From Cordylochernes scorpioides (Eukaryota; Arthropoda; Arachnida; Pseudoscorpiones; Chernetidae): DNA of 64,000 nt. The DNA lies in assembly GCA_030710605.1 (NCBI GenBank), contig CP092886.1:47779794-47843793 (forward strand), written 5' to 3'. Position numbers and translations under genes: made by a program. The notes under the pieces were generated by a model, which was not told the origin of the DNA, searched no databases, and saw only the letters and a program-made list of their open reading frames with translations. Shown here piece by piece: positions 31,272 through 42,436 of this stretch (position 1 is its first letter; every line of letters begins with the position of its first letter).

Positions 31272-31697
31272 TGTTGTGTGTCAACAAGCAACCGACCGGA
31301 AATACACGTGACGTTGCAAAATTATCTTAAATTTTGTTTATTTTATTTATTTATCAGAGAAACGGCACCACAGAGATAACAGGCACAAGTTGTATTTGAC
31401 CACGGACCACCGTTTTCGCGGAATGCTTACAAATACAACGTGCCAGTTATCGTTGGACCTTCGTGCATTTTATTTATTTATTTTTTTTCTTTTATCCTTG
31501 CCCGGCGAACGAAAGATGTCTTGTACCAGATCTAACCCTCCCAACGGCTATACCGCAGAGAATCGGACCTCAACAACCCTCCAGAACCGGACCACAAGCC
31601 CAGCCCTGGAACGGGCCATGGTGACCATAGCCCACCAGGACAATGTACTGCAACCTACCAATAAATTGAGTTTTATATCCCCACTTCAGCCTCATCA
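31272..31697 (+). repeat. Gypsy 3' LTR (long form)
   Basis: 426 bp, partner of the 5' LTR. Preceded by the purine tract AAGATAAGAGGGGGTGG (31255-31271), the plus-strand primer. Confidence 0.95.
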
Positions 31698-31916
31698 ATA
31701 TGATTAAATGGAGATAAGAAAGAAGTTAATCTTCTATTTTAATTGTGATATAAATCTGACCTATTCACCACTTGATTTGTGTTTGAAGAGATATTACTTT
31801 CTATTACTGTGTATGCCATAGTCTGAAGATAGAAATCTATTTGAAGAACAGAAATCTTTTCTTTAAAACTGTTTTAGTTTATTAAGTTTTTTTTTTAAAA
31901 CAATCCATAAATAGAT

Positions 31917-32285
31917 CTTTAATTGAAAAGGCATAAATTGGAACAAAATATAATTTATTTTACTAATATTTCAGTTGGCTGAATGCCAACCTTTTTCAAA
32001 GTATTATAACATATTAATGTGTGTCAATTAATGTAGGTTAACACACATTAATATGAAAAAACAATAGAAAAAAATATAAAATGAAACAGTAGGTGTATGT
32101 ATAATGAATAATTAAATCATATCCTGACCAGAAGCACATGTGCTTTTTAGATTGCAGAGCGCAATCAAAATTTTTTTACACCTTAATATATTATAATACC
32201 TTGAAAAAGGTTGGCGTTCAGCCAACTGGAATATTAGTAAAATTAATTATATTTTGATCCAATATGTCTTTTTAATTAAAGGCCT
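31917..32285. mobile_element. Foldback MITE with ~105-bp arms
   Basis: The left arm (AATTGAAAAGGCATAAATTGG, TTTCAGTTGGCTGAATGCCA, TTTTTCAAAGTATTATAAC) and the right arm (32175-32285) are inverted copies differing at scattered sites. The centre holds CATATCCTGACCAGAAGCAC, also found at 37148. A single arm recurs at 9878-9990, and the tips form the palindrome at 33829. Confidence 0.82.
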
Positions 32286-33828
32286 TTTTATATAAATTGT
32301 ATTTACTAAAGCCTTCATTTTTAAAATGTATTTTCGGTATTTAAAAAAATATTTATATTAATATATTCTGAATTTGATGTATTATTAAAACGCTTTGTAT
32401 GTTTCAGGTTTATCTTCAAGTCCTGCAAAGAATTATATATATATCCTTCCTATGAATAATATGATTCAATCTAAAACATAATTTTTCTCTGTCAAAAATA
32501 TATATAAATTTAAATAATATATCAATAAATATATTTTTGAAAAATATGATATCGATATAAATTAATAGATCATTTTCAATAACAATTATTAATTTATGTG
32601 AGCAATAGTTTCCCAGAAATTAATTGAAAAAGAAAAATCAGATAAAAAGTTTCTTTTAATTTTGAATTTGCAATCTTCCGAGAAAATATACTGCTCTTCA
32701 ACAGGCTAATACTCTATGTACAATCCTTTTTAATATTTAAACAAAATAATTGTAAAACTTTTGTTATTGCATGTTAAAGCACATGCCAATGACAAAAGTT
32801 TTTCAATTATTTTGTATAAAGATTATTTAGAGATTGAACATAAAGTATTAGCCGTTAAAGAGCAGTATATTTGCTCGAAAGCTTGCAAATTCAATATCAA
32901 AAGAAACTTTTCACCTGATTTTTATTATTACTTTTTCAAATTGTTAATTTCATATTCAATGCGTTACTTTGATTTCCATCATACTTTTTTTATTGATAAA
33001 AATTAGAAATATTTTTCAAAATATGCGGTTAAATATTTGCAATTATATATTTTATCACTGCTTTTTTAAAAATTTTAAATGCCCTTTGAAATCTATTATC
33101 AATCCCATATATTGATTTCCCCATTTTATTTTTATATACGTGTTATATATTGTTAAATATTTTTGTTGAAATAATTTGTTTTGTAATAGTAAAAATATAC
33201 CTAAATATTTAAAAAATAATAACATAAATTAGTATAAATTTTTATTACCTAATTAATATTTATATAGGAAGTTTATTTACAGGATTCTTGTTTTATATTT
33301 CCTATTTTTATAACTTTTCTTCTGTTATTAAACCAAAATATATGATTCATTCAAGTTTGAATAGCATTTAATAAATACTTTCACCAAATAGTAATTAAGA
33401 AAATATCCTACTACTTCCAATTATAATAAAAATACTCTGAAAAATTGTTAAAACCTAAGCAAAAAAAAAGAATAATTTTAAAATGTTAAATTAAGATATA
33501 TAGACAGATATTTTAGAAATCTAAATTCAAATGTTCCGATTCTTTTAAATAACATGATATTTTGAAAATATTGTTAATTTATTCAATATTATAAGATACT
33601 GCATATTTGCCTTTTAAAAATTTATTTGTTAAATTCAAAAATTAATTTAAAAATTCACAAAATAGAGAGTTAATACATATTTTAAAATTCCGGTCTTTCT
33701 AAAATATTCAAATATAAGCCAGTGTCAATTATTTTAAAATGGTTTTTTTAAACATTATATTTAAATAATGATAGAAAATAATTTCAGGAAATGTATTAGT
33801 TTTCAAAGTTTAAATATATATTTATATG
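32286..33828. other. Very AT-rich non-coding
   Basis: No gene recognised. GTATGTTTCAG near 32400 is an isolated acceptor-like site with no clear exon after it. The frame at 32761-33006 is composition-driven. Confidence 0.45.
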
Positions 33829-33899
33829 TTAGATAATAAAAAGGCATATATTGGATTTAATAAAATATTAAATCCAATATATGCCTTTTTATTATCTAA
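33829..33899. repeat. Perfect 34-bp palindrome, 3-nt loop
   Basis: Arms 33829-33862 and 33866-33899 match exactly (AAAAGGCATATATTGGAT in each), loop AAA. The arm text equals the outer tips of the foldback MITE at 31917, so this may be a tip-only remnant. Confidence 0.92.
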
Positions 33900-33949
33900 T
33901 GAATTAAATATGGATTGCTCTATTTTCAAAACGATATTTATATGTATAT

Positions 33950-34830
33950 TCCTTTTTTTATTTTAAATAATAATGTCCGAGTTGGTTTTTTTCCCATTTG
34001 AAATATAGAATTTAAATTTTAAAATCAAAGTGAAGGTCAAAATCCTTCCCTTCTTCTTCATAATTTTTGTTTCGTATTTTTTCTGGGCACTAAGGAATAG
34101 TTTCTGTTTTGGTTATTGTAATGGAATGAAATATATAGTCATATCACTTTTGTTATGAAAAGTTTTGTTGAAAAATATTCGATATCGTTTATTAACAATT
34201 TGTAAACTATTAATATTAGGAAATAGTGTAATATATCTATTGTTCAACAAATAATATTTTTTATAATTAAAATAAGTCAAATAAATACTTTTATGCTAGG
34301 ACCTTTTCACAGTAATTGCTAAATATATATGTTTCATTCCTTTTTATTTTAAATAACAATATCTGAGTTGTTTTTTTTTCCATTTGAAATATTGAATTTG
34401 AAGTTTAAAATCAAAGTGAAAGGCAGAATCCTTCTCTTTTACATCATAATTTTTAATTTTTGTTTCACCCTTAACTAGATGGCACTAAGGAATATTTTAT
34501 GTAAACTAAACCTAAATTTGTAAACTATTAATATTAGGAAATTGTGTAATTTATTTATTGTTCCAGATATAATATTTTTATAATTAAAATAGGTCAAAAT
34601 ATTACCTTAACGCTGGGGACATTTTCACAGTATGTGCCAAATGTATATTATTCAATGATTTTTTTTATTTTAAATAACAATATCTGAGTTGTTTTTTTTT
34701 TTCATTTGAAATAAGATTTAAAGTTTAAAATCAAAGTGAAAGAGGTGAAATTCTTCCTTCCAAATTCATAATTCTTGTTTCGTATTTTTTTCAGGGTAAT
34801 AAGGAATAGTTTCTGTTTGGGTTATTGTAA
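33950..34830. repeat. Three diverged tandem units (~320-385 bp)
   Basis: ATTTTAAATAAYAATRTCYGAGTTG starts each unit near 33955, 34342 and 34660 (written with ambiguity codes). TTAAAATCAAAGTGAA, a CCTTC tract and ATAATTTTTGTTTCGTA-like text follow. No ORF. Age is high given divergence. Confidence 0.7.
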
Positions 34831-35354
34831 TGGAGTAAAAAAATTATCGTTTTATCATTTTTGTTAATATATATATATGATTTAATCATTTCTCTTTTAT
34901 ATTTTGATATATATATATTTAAAGATAAAATTTGAAATTTATTCGCAATAATTTTTATTATATTTTTGAAATTGGACAAAGATTTCTTATGCTAATAAAT
35001 TAATATTTAAAAAATATATCGATTTAACAATTAAATAATATTAATAGGTTTTAAATATGCACAATGTTATTCTATTTTAATATGTTTTACTTATAAATAT
35101 ATATATATTATTTGTTGACTTATTTATATGAAAACAATCTTTCTCTATGCCATATATTTGTTTTACCTCCCTTTTTTTTGTGTTGAATAGCTGTTAGGAA
35201 AAAATGAATAAGGAATATAAATACATGCCCAAGTAATCTGTTATTTTACTAAAATATAAAACAAATAATGAAAAATTCTTTTAAAATATAAAATCATCAT
35301 AAATATAAAAACTGAAGCCAAATGACCATGAGAGCTAAAAAAAAAAATCATTAC
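34831..35354. other. AT-rich non-coding
   Basis: Only TA-rich simple sequence is seen; nothing gene-like. Confidence 0.45.
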
Positions 35355-35575
35355 ACACCATCCGGTACTGGGCTGTGTCCCAGGGGCAGGGGTCACTGCT
35401 GCCGGACGGGTCCCCAGCTGGTGATAGGGGAACGGCCGTCCGAGCGATGGTTAGCTGTGAAATAAACCAACTACTTGGTGAATACACAGTCCCGTACCAA
35501 ATGACAACTGAAGCTCTTTATTACGGCCTGTTTCTGTTACCTTCCTATATTCAATAGATATAACAAATTATATAT
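35355..35575. other. Isolated GC-rich insert, possible LTR fragment
   Basis: About 200 bp of ~52% GC in a ~20% GC region, with sharp edges. The minus strand contains AATAAAGAGCTTCAG, a polyadenylation-like signal as in many LTRs, and starts near TGTTATATC. No duplication or partner LTR was found, so identity is open (solo LTR, SINE or processed fragment). Confidence 0.3.
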
Positions 35576-35677
35576 GTTCATATACTCAGGCATAGCATAT
35601 ATTTATTTTGTTTGTGTGTGATCCAATCAAACTCCCACAATAGCATTTTCTACAAATTACTTTGAAAAAATTAAATG

Positions 35678-35838
35678 CAGTAAAACCTGTCTATAGCGCC
35701 TTCCTCTCTATAGCGCCCGATTTTAAATACATAGTACGATGCGATTTACATTAAAAGTGACTTGTCTATATCATCCCCTCTCTATAGCACCCTATTTTGG
35801 TGAGTCTCAAGAGGGGGTGCTATAGACAGGTTACACTG
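35678..35838. mobile_element. 161-bp pogo-type MITE
   Basis: Ends CAGTAAAACCTGTCTATAGC and, reverse-complemented, CAGTGTAACCTGTCTATAGC. Internal CTATAGC repeats. Same style as the Tigger ends elsewhere but a different subfamily. No TA duplication is visible. Confidence 0.75.
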
Positions 35839-36651
35839 AATATATTTTATAATTTAATAACTATATATTATTTTGTATATATGCCTTTTTTATGGTGATA
35901 GAAATTTGTAATTTTCTCCACTGTTTTTTGAAAAATGCTTCCCTCGATGTATCTCTTGATCCATAGATGTTTCATATCATTAGTGTACCATGCAAATGAT
36001 TTAGCATTATTTCATTGTATTTTAAAGCTATTCTATCTTAATGAGGGTAGAGATGAGCTGTTTGGAGGGTTCCTCACTTCTGAGACAGAGCTTCCTAATC
36101 TTTTTCTCATTAAAGTAGAATAAATAGAAATTTCCTCTCCATAAATAATAGCGCCAAAACATTCTAATTTCCTTAATAGCTTATATTTATGAATTATGAT
36201 TATAATATTATTTTGTTTTTTTGTATATATACTTATGATATATACAATTGATGTAATCGAATATATAGCTTAATAATAGAAAATTGATAATAATCTTGAA
36301 TTTTATTACACACATTCACTCATACAATAGAACACGCACACTTATACTAACTTTTGATTTATTTATATGAAAAAAATCAAGTTGTTTTACTATTTAAAAA
36401 TTTAAATGGTTTCATTTTCATATGAATAACTTAAAATAAATGTATATTTGTTACCTTCGTAATATATACTAATATCCCTGATATAAAAATCGAAATTATT
36501 TAGATATATTGTGACTCACCTTGGGCAGATAGATCTTATACCTTACTGAAATTTGTTTTTCTCTAAAACAATCGAGAGCTTTTAAAAATATATTTTTTTA
36601 TAAGATGGTCGCTTGATCCTAATTTGAAGTGTAGCTAGTTTTAAGGCATGG
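35839..36651. other. AT-rich non-coding
   Basis: Nothing recognisable; the frame 35935-36123 has no known motif and AT-driven composition. Confidence 0.45.
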
Positions 36652-36661
36652 TCTATAAGAA

Positions 36662-36973
36662 TTTTTTTTATTATTATCCCTAGTACACGTGGTACAGGCC
36701 ATGATAATAATGGTGGGTAGTTAGCGACTGCTTTTACTGTAAACGCACCACATGTCTACACATGCGAAAAGCAGTTCAACTTTGCACTTACAAATGTGCC
36801 AGAGCCCCATTTGGTTACTTGCACTCGCTGGTGGGTTTGGACTTTTGCAAGAATCGGGGGCCATTGAAGCATTTTTTTTTTTAATTGGAAAAAAGTGTCC
36901 AATGCGGGAATCGAACCCGGGTCGTAGTGGTCGAAAACTAAACGGTTTAACCAGCCTTCCACCGACCCCCCCC
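36662..36973 (-). mobile_element. tRNA-derived SINE, copy 2
   Basis: 312 bp between 10-bp duplications TCTATAAGAA (36652-36661 and 36974-36983). Minus strand: head with box A-like TGGTTAAACCG and box B GGGTTCGATTCC, body as in copy 1, A-tail (plus-strand T-run after 36662). Longest copy, so closest to full length. Confidence 0.92.
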
Positions 36974-37479
36974 TCTATAAGAAGTGATGGGCTATTATGA
37001 TTTAATTGAGATTTTTGCATAAATGTCTTGGAAAAATTTACACAATATTTTATGTATAATTCTGATCTTTTCAATTGTATATATATGTGAAAAAAATATA
37101 GAAAAAAATAATAAAAAGGTCAGGTGTTGTTGATATTAAAAATAAAGAAGGCATATCCTGACCAGAAGCACATGTGCCTTTTTATAATTTATGTGTGTGT
37201 GAAAAAAAAATAATTTAAAAATACAAGTAAAAATACTTGTTAAATATTTAAAATAATCTCTGAAGGATCCCCAGATTATAAGAGTGGCACTTTTTTTTTT
37301 ATGATACATTCTCATTGTCACTATAGTTCTACACAAGATTATTCTACAGGGTGGCCCATAAGTTGCGAACCCTCTTATTTATATATTAAAAATTAAAAGG
37401 AAAACTAGAATGAAAAATTAAAACTATTTTATTTTAGGAAATATATATATGTAGGTTAAAGTTTTTTCAAATATATTTA

Positions 37480-38330
37480 ATTTAATAGTTATTCAAAATG
37501 TCCTCCATTTGCTTTCAAACAAAATCTAAGTGTTTTAGGGAAGCTTTGACAAACACGATCACATAAATCCGCATCAATACGATTAAATTCTTCTAGTGCA
37601 ATTTTCATTTGCTCTAGAGTCTTGGGTGAAGTTTTCGATGATAACTCTAACTTTTAAATAAACCCACAAAAAAAAAACTGCCGGAATAAGATCAGATGAT
37701 CACGCAAATCAATTAATGGGTCTATGGCGCCCATTCCATTTTTGAAGGAAAATTTCATTGAGAAATGTTCTAACAATGTTTAAGTAATGGGCGGGTGCAC
37801 CATCCTGCATGAGGTAAAGGTTTTTTTACAACTAAATTTAGCTGCATATATTCCTACAACCTTTTAAAATAATTCTCACCATTTACTCTTTCATCGAAAA
37901 TGTAAGGACCATTTATTCCTTACAAACAAATTCCACCGCAAACAGTTAAGCCAGGAGAATTAACTTTCTTCTCAATTTCTACTTTTGGATTTTCTGAAGC
38001 GCAATAAACACAATTATGCCAATTGACATGGCCAATGAATTTAAAATAGCCTCATCAGTCCACATTATTTGATTAGGCAAATGTTCTACATTTTGGATCA
38101 TTTAAAGCATTTTTTCACAAAATTACATCCTTCAATCCCAATCATCTTCATGAAGTGCATTAATTAATTTAGAAATATAGGGCTTATAACCAAGAACTTT
38201 TAGCAATCTTTGGATGAAGGTTATAGTTCTTTTGAGCTCTTGAGACAACCTCCTTGTTGTTTTTTGAGGACTAGGTTCTAAAGATGCTTTAACTAGGTTT
38301 ATATTAGTTTCATAGGTATCAGAGTGAACT
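37480..38330 (-). pseudogene. Mariner-like transposase, C-terminal remnant
   Basis: Minus-strand frames contain degenerate DDE_3-type text: DGAPAHYL near 37805, then FLQKWNGR and a PDL-like segment before FFLWVYLK near 37650. Stops and shifts are frequent, so it is ancient. The N-terminal part lies beyond the LINE at 41675-41900. Confidence 0.65.
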
Positions 38331-38399
38331 AAACTTCGAAGAAATAATCATCCCCCCAACAAACCAGACAGAAATACAGGGAATAAAATTATACCAGGA

Positions 38400-40321
38400 A
38401 ACAGGAGAACCAATTCTACTTTTCAATATCTACCACCCCCCAGATAAACCAGGACCAGAACTTCAACAAATTACATACCTTCTAACAGACAAAACAATCC
38501 TTTTAGGAGACCAACTCCGAACACCCCACCTGGGGTTGCAATGAGACAAACAACTGCGGAGAAGCACTCAGTAACTACCTGGACAATACTGATCTCCTTT
38601 GCATTTCTGAGGGACCTACCTACGTATCTAACTCCTATGGTACTCCCCAAACCCTGGATTTGGTGATAACTACTCCACAACTAGCCCATCAGACCCTCAC
38701 CCAAGTCTTAGAGGGAGTAGGGAGCGACCATCTCCCCCTGCTTACAACAACAGCAACTGAAATAAAGGAGGAAGCACTGCCCAAGAAACTTTATTGGAAT
38801 TACAGAAAGGCAGATTGGACCAAATTTAGACAAGAATCCAACCTCACACCAAAAATAACGAATGACAAACAACAATTAAATAGTAAATGGAAAAAATGGA
38901 AAACCACAGTACTCAAAGCTGCCAAGAAAACCATCCCCAGAGGAAACAGAAAGCAATACATCCCAGGATATATTGAAACAATTAACAGCCTACAAAATGA
39001 AATAACTCAAAGAAATCAGGCCCAAGAATACCTCATGGAAAACAATGAACTTGAAAATAAAATAAACCTCAGCAAACTTTCGGCCCAAGTGCGACAGAAA
39101 GCAAATCAACTAAAACAGAGGAAGTGGAGGGATATCTGTAGCAACCTAGGCCCACATACAAGAGATACGAAACTCTGGAAATTAATTAAATCTATAAACC
39201 AAGAAACTCCGTACTCAACAACCTCAAATACCTTCACAGACAAAGATGGCAACGTACTCACAGAACGAACCCAAATATCAAACCTCTTTGCTGATTACTA
39301 TACACAAATCTCCAAACTAAACTTTACGAGGCAAGATAAGAAAGTACTTCACATATCAAAAAAGATAAGAAACGAGGCCAAAACAACATCTCACCAAGAC
39401 TTATTCCACAAGCCATTTTTACCTCATGAACTAAAAGAAGCTATAAATAGATTAGATGATAACAAAACCCCAGGTTCAGACATCATATCAGCCAAAATGA
39501 TAAAACACCTAGAAACAAACGCCATTTTAGAGCTCCTTCACATAATTAATCTAAGCTGGTCAAGCAGCACCTTACCTAAAGAATGGAAGCATGCAATCAT
39601 AATCCCCATCCATAAAGCAGGAAAAACAGAAAACCACCCACAGAATTATAGACCAATATCACTAACCTCCATACCATGCAAACTCATGGAGCGCATGATA
39701 CTAAATAGAATGCAATACTTCCTAAACAAAAACAAGGTACTTACAAAACAGCAGGCAGCTTTCAAAAAATATCATAACACAATAGACCAGATTTTCTACT
39801 TCACACAGAAAATTCAAGACAACTTCCAAAGTAAACCAACCAAGTCTACCATAGCCGCTTTTATAGACTTAAGCCAGGCTTTTGATAGAGTGTGGAAAGA
39901 AAGATTAATTAAGAAGCTGGACAAACTAGGTATAAGGGGGAAGATGATGGGTTGGATTGGATCCTTTCTGACCGGAAGGACCTTCCAGGTTAACTTCAAA
40001 GAACAACTATCAAAAACTGGCACGCTCTTCCAGGGACTCCCTCAGGGATCCATACTAAGCCCCCTACTATTCTCAATCTATCTGAATTACATGGACTCTA
40101 GAATCACAAAATACTGCGACTTTGCTCTCTATGCCGACGACATAATCATCTGGTCCTCAAAGAGAGATCTCAAGGAAGCAAACAAAAATGTAAACAAGGC
40201 GCTGAAAGAACTCCAATACTTTGCGGAAAAAATGAAATTAATTATAAACCCTAATAAATCCGAAGTAGGAGTATTTACAATAAACAACCACCTTAAAATG
40301 GACCCCAAATATCAAATATGA
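38400..40321 (+). pseudogene. I-type LINE ORF2: endonuclease end and RT
   Basis: An endonuclease remnant starts near 38400 (LLFNIYHPPDKPG, ILLGD then a shift, GVGSDHLPLL near 38715). The long frame 38660-40321 carries RT: IDLSQAFDRVWKERLIKKLD, FQGLPQGSILSPLLFSIYL and catalytic YADD at 40130-40141. The frame ends shortly after the thumb by a shift near 40315. Confidence 0.92.
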
Positions 40322-40412
40322 CAACAATCAAATAAAATTTTCTCGGACACCCAAATACCTAGGAGTCACTTTAGACCCCTCACTGACCTATGGACCCCAT
40401 ATCAACCAGACA

Positions 40413-41475
40413 GTGTTAAGAGCAAAAAAGAGACTTAACATTCTGAAAAGAATATCTGGATATGAATGGGGCGCAGATAGGGATACTCTGCGCCAAACAT
40501 ATCTGGCCCTTATCAGACCAATCTTAGAATATGGCCAACCAGTGTGGCAGACGGCGAGCAAGACCAACCTGAATAAAATCGATCAGGTACAGAGCAGTGC
40601 TGCGAGAATCATATGTGGACTCAGAATCACCTGTCCAACCAAAATTGCAGAGATTGAGGCCAACTTGTTGCCTCTTACACACAGGAGAAAAATCGGCACT
40701 ACTACCAAACAGCACGAGAAATAGAAATGCCCAGAACCAATATGCACCATATAAAGACCAGAAATCTCCCACAACCTGGATCTAGAGCAAGAATGCTCCA
40801 AAAGGGCCGACCACCCTGGGCTACTCAGGAGCCTCGCTATGGAGAGGATTGAAAAAGCAGACAAAGAGACCATACAGATATACACCGATGGCTCACTGGA
40901 GGAGAATGGCTCCTCTGGCAGTGGAGTTCTCATCCTTAAAGATAGTATGGAAATAAAAAGAAGAATCAAAAACCCAAAGAACTTGTCAGTTTTCAGATCT
41001 GAACTAACAGCCATACTACAAGCTCTAAAACTAGTAGAGAAAACGAGACTAAAAACATAATAATTTATACAGATTCAAATGCCACCATCTTTGCAATTAA
41101 AAAACTGCTACTATTCACATGACAGACTCCTCAAAAACATTGCTGCAGAAATCAACAAACTAAAAAAAAAAAACCAAAATATGTCTACAATGGATTCCAT
41201 CACATGTGGGAGTCCCTGGAAATGAGGAGGCCGACAGATTGGCAAAGGAAGGAGCAGCTGGACATCCTGATGCGGTGAACTCCGAGACCTACCTTTCAGC
41301 AAGGGACCATATTAACAAACTGAAACTACAACTAATAAGGAACCATAGAGATAGTTTCAATCATTCTTGGTACCAGGTAGAAAACCCTAAAAAACAGACC
41401 CTCCAACTAAACAGAAGGGAATCGACACAGTTGGCCAGATGGAAATCTGGTCACCTGCGCCCCCCTAGTCTATAA
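40413..41475 (+). pseudogene. I-type LINE RNase H and C-terminus
   Basis: A connection segment (RPILEYGQPVWQTA near 40510) is followed by RNase H pieces: IQIYTDGSLEENG near 40875, FRSELTAILQAL near 40993, IIYTDSNATIFAI near 41060 and PSHVGVPGNEEADRLAK near 41200. At least two frame changes occur. All RNase H acids are recognisable. Confidence 0.88.
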
Positions 41476-41953
41476 AGAGGGAGCCAAAAGCTTCCCCATG
41501 TGCACTAGGTGCAAAACCGAAGAGGCCACTCCCCAACAATATACTAAATTGTATTGAAAAGGACAAGAGCTCCCTGTACAGAGAACCAAGAAGAGTTCTT
41601 GAGCTTCTTTACGAGCACGACCTCCAAGATCTTATCTAATTTAGACTAAAAGGATAAGTAAAAAAAAAAAAAGAGTGTGGTATTTCTGATCTAGGGAGAT
41701 CTGACACACTACCGGTAGTTTCAAAATTTTTAATTCTTGTTATGGTTGATTTAGAAGGTGCAGAAGACTCAGATTGCTTTGACCATTGATGTCGTAGAGT
41801 TGTTAAACTACCATGTTGATAATAGAGTCAGATAATTTTAATTATTTCTTTAATATCGAGGGAAGATATTTTCTGAATTGAACTTGGATGTAACATGAAC
41901 ACCCTTATGTGTTAATTAGACACAAATAATATAAAGAATGTATTAGTTAACAT

Positions 41954-42324
41954 AACTCCGCCTTTGCCGGTCCCAAGCCCGGATGAAAAAGGAGGAGGGG
42001 GAGCAGTAACAAGCTCGCTAAAAAACCTGGGTTCAGCTGGCCTGGCTGATAGTACCCTGTAAGGGCTCCTAATCTAGGAATACAGGATGAGCAGCGTTTG
42101 TACTCCATGTTAGGAGCGGCTGCACATGGCGTCTGTTCCTCATGTCAGAGGCAGCCATTTCTTTTGGAGCTAAATCGGCCTGCCACTGAGTAGTGCTCCC
42201 AGTCTTAATGACAAAGGCAGACGCATTCTACTTCACCCAGTATTGATGGTTGTCAAATACCTTCAAGGGTCACAACTTGATACCCTAATGATTGAGTGGA
42301 GAAAAGAAAGAAGAAGAAGAAGAT
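41954..42324 (+). mobile_element. R365 retroposed repeat, copy c (clean TSD)
   Basis: 371 bp with a perfect 7-bp duplication TTAACAT (41947-41953 and 42325-42331) and a GAAGAAGAAG-type tail. This defines both ends of the family and shows target-primed retroposition. It lies in the 5' part of the mariner-like element. Confidence 0.9.
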
Positions 42325-42436
42325 TATTTAACATTTTTAAAATGGCATCGGAACTTACGGGCCACCTTGTATATTATGGTTTTGAGAAGCTCCTATAGAA
42401 ATATACAATAATTCTTAGAATTATTTTTGAATTATC

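Larger units (their letters stand above)
26368..31697 (+). mobile_element. Young Ty3/gypsy retrotransposon, full length, mutated
   Basis: LTRs 26368-26792 and 31272-31697 differ by about three substitutions and one T-run indel in ~425 bp. They begin TGTTGTGTGTCAAC and end CCTCATCA. The 4-bp duplication ATAT lies at 26364-26367 and 31698-31701. Gag, protease, RT, RNase H and integrase follow in gypsy order; no env is seen. Several frameshifts, a stop in integrase and loss of one RT catalytic Asp show this copy is dead, despite the young LTRs. Confidence 0.97.
38337..41671 (+). mobile_element. I-clade-like LINE, 5'-truncated
   Basis: Flanked by AGAGTG (38331-38336 and 41672-41677) with a 3' A-run. 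The coding order endonuclease remainder, RT, RNase H is that of I-type LINEs. ORF1 and the N-terminal half of the endonuclease are missing by 5' truncation. Confidence 0.9.
37347..42369 (-). mobile_element. Mariner-like transposon, disrupted by two insertions
   Basis: TA-flanked ends CAGGGTGGCCCATAAGTT and, reverse-complemented, CAAGGTGGCCCGTAAGTT. Coding remnants on the minus strand: the N-terminal helix-turn-helix part (ETTGSVSDLPRSEIPHS near 41725-41675) and the C-terminal catalytic part (37500-38330). An I-type LINE (38337-41671, TSD AGAGTG) and R365c (41954-42324) separate them. Original length would be about 1.3 kb. Confidence 0.82.

Noticed and set aside
32761..33006. 81-codon frame in AT-rich DNA
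   Set aside because: No motif, no splice context, composition as expected by chance at this base content.
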